Source of the DNA: a virus
DNA: 33,645 nucleotides
IMG/VR virus record: IMGVR_UViG_3300042860_000073
Coordinates: 1 to 33,645 of that record
Direction: 5' to 3' (one strand)
Below are positions 29,228 through 33,645 of this stretch, in pieces (positions within the stretch are counted from its first letter, which is position 1; every line of letters starts with the position of its first letter). A program made the translations under genes and the position numbers. The notes beneath the pieces were generated by a model. It was not told the origin of the DNA and made no database searches. It worked only from the letters and a program-made list of their open reading frames with translations.

Positions 29228-29473
29228 ATGGAATACAATAATGAAAACAGAGGCGCATTATTTAAGAATGAACGCAGAGATGATGAGAAGTTTCCTCACT
29301 ACAAAGGCTCACTCAATGTAGAGGGTGTAGATTTTTGGATTAGCGCATGGTTAAAAGAAAGCAAAGATGGGGCTAAGTTCATGTCCTTGTCTATAAAAGC
29401 TAAAGACCAAAAAGAAGCTAAGTCGCCTACAAAGCGTTCTCCAAAAGATTTTGATGAAGACGCACCTTTTTGA
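29228..29473 (+). CDS. Putative ssDNA-binding-like protein with acidic SSB-type tip (81 aa)
   Basis: MEYNNENRGALFKNERRDDE then HYKGSLNVEGVDFWISAWLK looks like a short beta-barrel core, and the Lys-rich linker ends in DFDEDAPF, like the acidic tip of SSB that recruits repair proteins. It is shorter than true SSB and may be half of an OB fold or a DUF736-like protein. Its place after ERF supports a ssDNA role. Moderate certainty. Confidence 0.65.
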   Translation: MEYNNENRGALFKNERRDDEKFPHYKGSLNVEGVDFWISAWLKESKDGAKFMSLSIKAKDQKEAKSPTKRSPKDFDEDAPF

Positions 29474-29525
29474 TTACGATGGGAAAGTTGTGCAAAGAGT
29501 CTTTCGGCTTGCAGACGAGCAATGA
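29454..29525 (+). CDS. Possible tiny coupled protein (23 aa)
   Basis: ATG at 29454 lies inside the SSB-like gene in the +1 frame and yields MKTHLFDYDGKVVQRVFRLA then DEQ, ending in an ATGA overlap with the next start. The frame fills the gap between the two genes and keeps coupling of translation. No Shine-Dalgarno is visible, so it may only be a relay reading frame. Confidence 0.4.
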   Translation: MKTHLFDYDGKVVQRVFRLADEQ

Positions 29526-29896
29526 GTACCATCACCACTATGAGAAATCAGTATGCAACCCATACTGACTTCCGTGATTTCCAAGGTTTGATTCCCGAAA
29601 ATACGCATTTCTTGCCTAGCAACATAGACATGATTTGCGAGAGAAAGGGACACTTCCTAATCGGAGAATGGAAGAAACCTAACGAGAACATGGCTACTGG
29701 TCAGCAATTGCTACTTAAGGCTTTTGCTCAAGTGCCTAAATTTACTGTGTTAGTCATCATTGGTAACACAGACGGAGAAACAGAAGTTGGAGATGTGTTC
29801 CAAGTTGCTTTAGGTAAGTGCGTCAAGATAGGTAATGGTCTTCAATTTCTCAAAGACTTCTACGTTCTGTGGTACGAATTTGCAAACGCTACTTAG
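29522..29896 (+). CDS. Candidate PD-(D/E)XK-like nuclease (124 aa)
   Basis: The centre, NIDMICERKGHFLIGEWKKP, has Asp followed by E-W-K about 12 residues on, as in the D-x(n)-ExK core of restriction-fold nucleases. LKAFAQVPKFTVLVIIGNTD adds a helix and strand typical of that fold. It is the last gene of the early operon with ERF and the SSB-like protein, so a recombination exonuclease or VRR-like nuclease role fits. Homology was not verified. Its 3' end overlaps the convergent holin gene by eight bases. Confidence 0.55.
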   Translation: MSTITTMRNQYATHTDFRDFQGLIPENTHFLPSNIDMICERKGHFLIGEWKKPNENMATGQQLLLKAFAQVPKFTVLVIIGNTDGETEVGDVFQVALGKCVKIGNGLQFLKDFYVLWYEFANAT

Positions 29897-30305
29897 ACGC
29901 TACACCCTTTTGTTTCTCAAATGTTCTCATCCCCGCTATACCCAAGATTCCAGACAACATAACCCACAGTTGTTCAGCATCTAGTAGCGGAGGAGGAGAC
30001 ATTTCTGCAGGGACGTAACTCATAGCCTGTAGCCACTTCCATGCCCATCCAAGTATCGGATATAACAGGAACTGATAAGCAAGGGCTGCTGCGCCAATCC
30101 ACCCCACCGCAGGACGCCACCCAGACACAAACAAGCTAGAACTCTTGGCTTCTTCCTTGTTAACTTGAATTTGCGCTATGTCGATAGCTTGGTCTAGCTT
30201 CCTGTTCTCAATCTCCAACTGCATTTTCTCTTTGTCAGTTGTGATTAAGTCCCCTGCTACCTTACCCACAGAGTCAATGATTGAGGAAATATTAAGTAAG
30301 TTCAT
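29889..30305 (-). CDS. Three-TM type holin (138 aa)
   Basis: The N-terminal half (residues 1-55) is charged and helical. Membrane segments follow: GWIGAAALAYQFLLYPILGW (about 67-87) with a flanking aromatic part, and LWVMLSGILGIAGM (about 112-126). The GWRPAVGW motif is the hallmark of the Holin_3TMs family. It forms inner-membrane lesions that release the endolysin, whose gene is directly upstream with a four-base overlap. Confidence 0.88.
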   Translation of the reverse strand: MNLLNISSIIDSVGKVAGDLITTDKEKMQLEIENRKLDQAIDIAQIQVNKEEAKSSSLFVSGWRPAVGWIGAAALAYQFLLYPILGWAWKWLQAMSYVPAEMSPPPLLDAEQLWVMLSGILGIAGMRTFEKQKGVASK

Positions 30306-30811
30306 TTCAGTCCTGACAATGTACGATTAACCCAACCTAACAAGAACTTAGACTGCGTTCTGTTCTTATTGCAAATCTCAGCGTATCTGGCAATCTTGGC
30401 TAAAGCATAAGACTTACGAAAGTCTCCACCATTCTGATTGTTTAACAACTCAATAGTCTTAGCACCCATACCACCATCAGGAGTGGCATTAACAACGATT
30501 TGAGCAATCTTTACAGCCATAGACATACCAGCGTTAACCCCAAAGTTAAAAATGCTACTGGCGACCTCCTGTGAGGCTATCTCGTCCCCTCGCATCTTGT
30601 CCCAGAACTCACGCTTGTAGAACTCACGGACTAGTGGTGTAGCACCGCCAAAGTCTTTTCTGTCAATCAATGCCCAACCATCCCATTGAGGATTCTTGTT
30701 ACGAGCAATACCTGCGTAGGTCATCCCACCAGTATCACCCTCAACATCATGAAGGACATAACCGCCTTCATCCTTCATCATTTGCTCAAAAGCAGGTAAA
30801 AAAGTAGCCAC
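30302..30811 (-). CDS. GH108 endolysin with C-terminal PG-binding domain (169 aa)
   Basis: DEGGYVLHDVEGDTGGMTYA has the glycoside hydrolase 108 catalytic Glu15 (EGGY) and the GDTGGMTYAGI motif (25-35). SSIFNFGVNAGMS and a C-terminal part of the PG_binding_3 type follow (AKTIELLNNQNGGDFRKSYA). It has no signal peptide, so it needs the holin. It cleaves peptidoglycan glycan strands at lysis. Confidence 0.93.
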   Translation of the reverse strand: MATFLPAFEQMMKDEGGYVLHDVEGDTGGMTYAGIARNKNPQWDGWALIDRKDFGGATPLVREFYKREFWDKMRGDEIASQEVASSIFNFGVNAGMSMAVKIAQIVVNATPDGGMGAKTIELLNNQNGGDFRKSYALAKIARYAEICNKNRTQSKFLLGWVNRTLSGLK

Positions 30812-30812
30812 G

Positions 30813-31544
30813 TTACTCCTCCGACATATCAGTTGAAGCCAAGTTAATCCGAGTCTTTAAGGCAGCAATATCCTCTGGCTTTTCCTTAAACCCAATTGCT
30901 ACATACCCTGCAAACTTACCCATATCTGGGGGGATAGAGCCTCTACACATGAACTTAACACCTTGCTTAACACCCCACTCTCCCACCTTAGATGAGGGGT
31001 TGAACTCCTCACACAGAACTTCTCCGTTCAGCATAGCAACCATTGCGCTGTTTCTATCTGCTGATGCGTTAAACAAAGAAGTTACAGTTCCTTCCATTGA
31101 CTTCTCTCTTGAGCCATCAATGTTAAGAGCCAAGACAGTAGTGCGTGAGTTTGTTGCTAGGTTAGCTTTGTGAACCAATAAAACTACGCCATCTACGTCT
31201 TTAAGTAGGCTACGAGCAGGGGTAAGGAGTGCTTCTTGTTTAGCAAGTTGAGGCATCTTGTCCTGAGTCGTAATGGCTTGTAGGATGACCTGCCTAGAAT
31301 CCCAAGCAAAGTAGCCAGCAAACGCTAGGAACGACAACAGGATAACTGTAAACAGCTTGAAGGGGTTATCTACCCACTCAATCAAACCTATGACTTTACC
31401 AAGGGTGCTATCGTCTTTCTTGGTTTCTGGTTTGGAAGGCGCAGTAGGGGCAGCAACAGATACATTGATAGTCTGTTCGGCTTTAGGTTTAGGTGTTCTG
31501 CGCTTAACAGGGGCTACCTTTGCAGGGGGTTTTTTTGTAACCAT
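30813..31544 (-). CDS. Single-pass membrane protein of lysis module (243 aa)
   Basis: A basic Pro/Lys/Ala-rich N-terminus (1-45) precedes one membrane segment, PFKLFTVILLSFLAFAGYFA (61-80), and a C-terminal domain of about 160 residues with HKANLATNSRTTVLALNIDG and MCRGSIPPDMGKFAGYVAIG. With N-terminus in, the domain would face the periplasm. It lies one base from the endolysin start. It might assist or time lysis, or act in superinfection exclusion. No family name known. Confidence 0.65.
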   Translation of the reverse strand: MVTKKPPAKVAPVKRRTPKPKAEQTINVSVAAPTAPSKPETKKDDSTLGKVIGLIEWVDNPFKLFTVILLSFLAFAGYFAWDSRQVILQAITTQDKMPQLAKQEALLTPARSLLKDVDGVVLLVHKANLATNSRTTVLALNIDGSREKSMEGTVTSLFNASADRNSAMVAMLNGEVLCEEFNPSSKVGEWGVKQGVKFMCRGSIPPDMGKFAGYVAIGFKEKPEDIAALKTRINLASTDMSEE

Positions 31545-31783
31545 TATGCGTATAAGTCCACTTTGCGGTTGGTAAAAATCTCTAGGTTAAGTTGATTGCG
31601 TTCTGCCTTCTTTACATACAACTCAAACTCAAGAGCATCAATTTTGTCATCCATCTTCTTCATCTTTAACGCTTGCTTGTAGTCCTCAGTCATCTTTTCA
31701 GCCCTACGCTCAAGCACATCTGTTTTAGTTGGATAGCCCTCTGGTTGCACCATTGGATACCATTTATACAAAGGCGGTATCAT
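31544..31783 (-). CDS. Coiled-coil protein of lysis module (79 aa)
   Basis: After MIPPLYKWYPMVQPEGYPTK, residues 24-70 form a charged heptad pattern (LERRAEKMTEDYKQALKMKK). The start lies inside the end of the preceding tiny gene (20-base overlap), and its stop overlaps the next ATG (TAATG). No membrane segment. A scaffold or spanin-partner role is possible but unsupported. Confidence 0.65.
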   Translation of the reverse strand: MIPPLYKWYPMVQPEGYPTKTDVLERRAEKMTEDYKQALKMKKMDDKIDALEFELYVKKAERNQLNLEIFTNRKVDLYA

Positions 31784-31856
31784 GGTGAATAAAAATCCAA
31801 TAGATGTAATTCAAAGGTACTGCCAACCAAAGTAATATTTCAAGTACATCATTCAT
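31764..31856 (-). CDS. Tiny hydrophobic membrane protein (30 aa)
   Basis: MNDVLEILLWLAVPLNYIYW then IFIHHDTAFV has one membrane helix (residues 4-23). The ATG ending at 31856 overlaps the previous stop (ATGA). It is one of three tiny membrane peptides in a row. Holin-like or lysis-timing function is possible. Confidence 0.6.
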   Translation of the reverse strand: MNDVLEILLWLAVPLNYIYWIFIHHDTAFV

Positions 31857-32140
31857 TTCTTTTCTCTTATTTCCGCATTGCGGTAGCCTTCAATAATCTT
31901 GCTTCTAATTTCAGAGGAGTCTGCTGTACCAGCCCAACTCGCTAAGTTATTCCAAATGCTTGACAAGTCTTGGGTTGAGCAAAACTTTGCATTGTTCGTA
32001 AGCCACATTGACATTTGTTGATGCCTCAATGATGGGTCATGCACACGAAAAGCAATATTGTAAAACTCTCGCACACTACATAGGTCTTTAGCCGCAGAGT
32101 GAAGTGCAAGAACAAGAACAAGTGCTGCTATCCATCTCAC
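31853..32140 (-). CDS. Secreted small protein with signal peptide (95 aa)
   Basis: A GTG start (32138-32140) overlapping the previous stop gives MRWIAALVLVLALHSAAKDL, a classic signal peptide with cleavage probably near Ala17-Ala18. The longer frame from a TTG would bury this signal. The mature part has CSVREFYNIAFRVHDPSLRH and LTNNAKFCSTQDLSSIWNNL, with two Cys that could form a disulphide. It recurs in phage lysis regions, and I know no function. A periplasmic role is likely; there is no lipobox, so it is not a typical o-spanin. Confidence 0.7.
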   Translation of the reverse strand: MRWIAALVLVLALHSAAKDLCSVREFYNIAFRVHDPSLRHQQMSMWLTNNAKFCSTQDLSSIWNNLASWAGTADSSEIRSKIIEGYRNAEIREKK

Positions 32141-32229
32141 GACAAAGCCCAAACGATGATGTAAAAACACCAGATGACAGTCATACAAAAAAGGACTGCG
32201 CTAGTTACAGCAACAGCCCAATCTTTCAT
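32137..32229 (-). CDS. Tiny membrane protein (30 aa)
   Basis: MKDWAVAVTSAVLFCMTVIW then CFYIIVWALS is almost entirely a hydrophobic helix. Both ends are joined to neighbours by ATGA/GTGA overlaps. It could be a holin-like pore former or pinholin, but length alone does not prove it. Confidence 0.6.
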   Translation of the reverse strand: MKDWAVAVTSAVLFCMTVIWCFYIIVWALS

Positions 32230-32387
32230 TTCATCATCGCAAAGATAATCCCACCCATCCCTGTGAGCATGACCCCACTAGCTGCCATGATGACGTTCTC
32301 TAACCTTTTGATTCTGGCGCACAGCATCTCATATCTGAGTGTGCAGACCTGCTCATGGCTGTTTAGCCTAGCTTGAGTCTCATCCAT
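32226..32387 (-). CDS. Small membrane-anchored protein (53 aa)
   Basis: A polar N-terminus (MDETQARLNSHEQVCTLRYE) is followed by a membrane helix (NVIMAASGVMLTGMGGIIFA). Topology would be N-in or a type of small holin accessory (XhlA-like: short coiled coil then membrane helix). The start overlaps the previous stop by eight bases. The XhlA comparison is only architectural. Confidence 0.65.
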   Translation of the reverse strand: MDETQARLNSHEQVCTLRYEMLCARIKRLENVIMAASGVMLTGMGGIIFAMMK

Positions 32388-32526
32388 TTTCAGCTTCTTT
32401 AGGAACTTGCGCTATTGCTTGTTCTTCTATTTTTTTCCAAAGCACATATGCGTTGGAACTTGTTGGTAATTGACCAAGCACATTCATAATGAATTGCACT
32501 TCGTTAACGTCTAACTCTAATTTCAT
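32380..32526 (-). CDS. Small helical phage protein (48 aa)
   Basis: MKLELDVNEVQFIMNVLGQL then PTSSNAYVLWKKIEEQAIAQ is a two-helix protein that occurs downstream of fibre genes in many phages. The ATG ending at 32526 overlaps the 106-residue gene's stop (ATGA). Function unknown. Confidence 0.75.
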   Translation of the reverse strand: MKLELDVNEVQFIMNVLGQLPTSSNAYVLWKKIEEQAIAQVPKEAENG

Positions 32527-32843
32527 GCTTGACCCCAAGGCAATGCAGTATTTGCAGGGCTAACAGGAGGTGTAATCATTGAGTCAATCTGACCTTGAAC
32601 ACACGCTTGTGCGCTTGCAATAGCAGACTCAGGAATCCAACCAATGACGATTGCTTCTGTTAAGTCAGCATAAGGAGTTATTGCACCCTCTTGGTCAGCA
32701 GAATTAAATTGTGTATTGCCACCGATAGAGGCAGTATGTGTGCCGTCTACGCCAGTGACCTGCCATAAACAATTCACAACATAGTCGGGTGATGGTTGCT
32801 GGATTGTGTACATCGCTGTAATGCGGGTTGTAAAAGTGGTCAT
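32523..32843 (-). CDS. Fibre-downstream protein, intact paralogue of 1-171 (106 aa)
   Basis: Shine-Dalgarno AAGGACTAAC precedes the ATG ending at 32843. MTTFTTRITAMYTIQQPSPD then QVTGVDGTHTASIGGNTQFN is followed by TPYADLTEAIVIGWI and a Pro-rich end. The family is common after phage fibres. Its N-terminal half is nearly the same as the truncated protein at 1-171, so the fibre-downstream module exists twice. It lies eight bases from the S74 fibre stop. Confidence 0.85.
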   Translation of the reverse strand: MTTFTTRITAMYTIQQPSPDYVVNCLWQVTGVDGTHTASIGGNTQFNSADQEGAITPYADLTEAIVIGWIPESAIASAQACVQGQIDSMITPPVSPANTALPWGQA

Positions 32844-32851
32844 GTTAGTCC

Positions 32852-33645
32852 TTATGGATGGGTTGATTTGTAAGCGTCAAATTCTGCTTTGAGTTCTTGG
32901 ATGGCTTTAGTTAAAACAACAGTCATACGTTCATATTGGAAACCATTTACTTCGCCCTGTGCGTTGTAGCTGACTAATTGTTTAATTCCTTCTTGGTCTA
33001 CTTCATCAGCAATAAAACCAAAATGGTCTTTTGTTTTGTCATCATCTTCACAAAGAGAGTTGTAAATAACAGGTCTAAATTTGTTAATGTCTATTGATGC
33101 AATATCTCGAACATTTGTTTTGTATTTAAGGGCAGATGTTGATGTTCTTAATGCACCAGAAGCATCACATTGGACATTTGCCGCATTAGCAGTCGTATTT
33201 CCTGTAACACCTTCCATTCGTGTTACGCCAGTTGAATTGATATAAAACCAAGCTGTTCCATCACCATCGCTAAGTACAATGTTGTTACTAGATGTTCTTA
33301 TGTCTAGAGTGTTTCCTGTGACAGGAAGTGTTTGGTTGCCGTTGAAGTAGCCAAGAATGGAGTTCTTACCGCCACTTGTGATAGCCGAACCGGCATTACG
33401 CCCGATAAACGTATTGAATGAGCCAGAAGTCAAACCATTACCAGCACCAAAACCATAAATTGCGTTGTCAGTTCCGCTTGAAGACCCTTCTACAGCCCTA
33501 CTGCCGACAACAGTATTTTTTACGCCAGTTGCTAAATTACCTGTGGTGTAACCAATGTAAGTGCAATCATCTGCATTACTAGAATAACCCGCTTTATAGC
33601 CAATAAAAACACCTTGAGTGCCAGTTGTATTGCTATACCCCGCCT
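32852..33645 (-). CDS. Tail fibre with C-terminal S74 intramolecular chaperone, 5'-truncated
   Basis: The frame is open past 33433 to the right edge, so the N-terminus is outside the window; the internal TTG there is not the start. The visible part has repeats of the same adhesin-head type (AGYSNTTGTQGVFIGYKAGY; NTVVGSRAVEG), then VLSDGDGTAWFYINSTG, and the S74 domain from STSALKYKTNVRDI through KTKDHFGFIADEVDQEGIKQ to ERMTVVLTKAIQELKAEF. S74 domains trimerise the fibre and then cut themselves off at the start of the domain. Confidence 0.9.
   Translation of the reverse strand, partial: AGYSNTTGTQGVFIGYKAGYSSNADDCTYIGYTTGNLATGVKNTVVGSRAVEGSSSGTDNAIYGFGAGNGLTSGSFNTFIGRNAGSAITSGGKNSILGYFNGNQTLPVTGNTLDIRTSSNNIVLSDGDGTAWFYINSTGVTRMEGVTGNTTANAANVQCDASGALRTSTSALKYKTNVRDIASIDINKFRPVIYNSLCEDDDKTKDHFGFIADEVDQEGIKQLVSYNAQGEVNGFQYERMTVVLTKAIQELKAEFDAYKSTHP

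Noticed and set aside
33431-33433. TTG as the start of a 193-residue fibre protein
   Set aside because: The frame stays open to the window edge with in-frame repeat units of the same type, so the gene begins outside the window.
1-33645. Direct circular closure of the window (base 33645 joined to base 1)
   Set aside because: Joining the ends does not continue either the left partial gene (expected YADLTE after its last visible residues) or the S74 fibre frame, so at least some sequence is missing between them.

Overview
This window is most of the genome of a tailed phage, probably with a short-tailed (podovirus) virion. The evidence is a contiguous head and tail gene set: small and large terminase, a P22-like portal, a scaffold, an SU10-type (DUF5309) major capsid protein, adaptor and nozzle-like proteins, several large ejection-type proteins and tail fibres. 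No tape-measure, sheath or tail-tube gene is visible. No integrase, CI-like repressor, tRNA or CRISPR array was found. The gene families resemble those of freshwater phages of Gram-negative bacteria, perhaps Burkholderiales. That host guess rests on remembered family resemblance, not on a search.

Layout. (1) 1-22786, all on the minus strand, holds the late genes, read from right to left: small basic proteins and a 771-residue polyvalent-like protein, terminase, portal, scaffold, capsid (with a terminator at 11959-11996), tail proteins, ejection proteins, a large repeat-built tail fibre, and two small fibre-downstream genes. (2) 22820-22850 is a strong intrinsic terminator that separates late genes from (3) 22883-27911, also minus strand: an HNH-like protein, a run of small phage proteins, a RusA resolvase, a C5 DNA methyltransferase whose whole length is overprinted by a second open frame, a DUF1376 replication protein, a winged-helix protein and a Cro-like repressor. 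(4) 27912-28046 is a divergent control region. (5) 28047-29896, plus strand, is the early recombination operon (small proteins, ERF annealing protein, SSB-tipped protein, possible nuclease). (6) 29889-33645, minus strand, is a lysis module preceded by a second tail-fibre module: fibre with an S74 chaperone, several tiny membrane proteins, a GH108 endolysin and a three-TM holin.

How it fits together. The Cro-like protein probably acts on the divergent promoters. A promoter module made of AAACACCTAG, an 18-base extended -10 element and CAGCCCA is repeated upstream of the plus-strand early operon and of a minus-strand mid-early operon. The two copies differ by ten bases in the spacer, about one helical turn, which suggests one phage factor controlling both. 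ERF, the SSB-tipped protein, RusA and the candidate nuclease would handle recombination and replication, with DUF1376 as initiator or loader. Tandem 7-8-mers next to a GC hairpin inside the DUF1376 gene form a lambda-like origin candidate.

The most unusual point is the methyltransferase locus (25593-26351). The +1 frame encodes a second protein of about 246 residues that resembles a recurrent phage protein family, and a G10 tract sits inside both frames. The two ends of the window lie in paralogous fibre-downstream modules, so the fibre region of this phage is duplicated.
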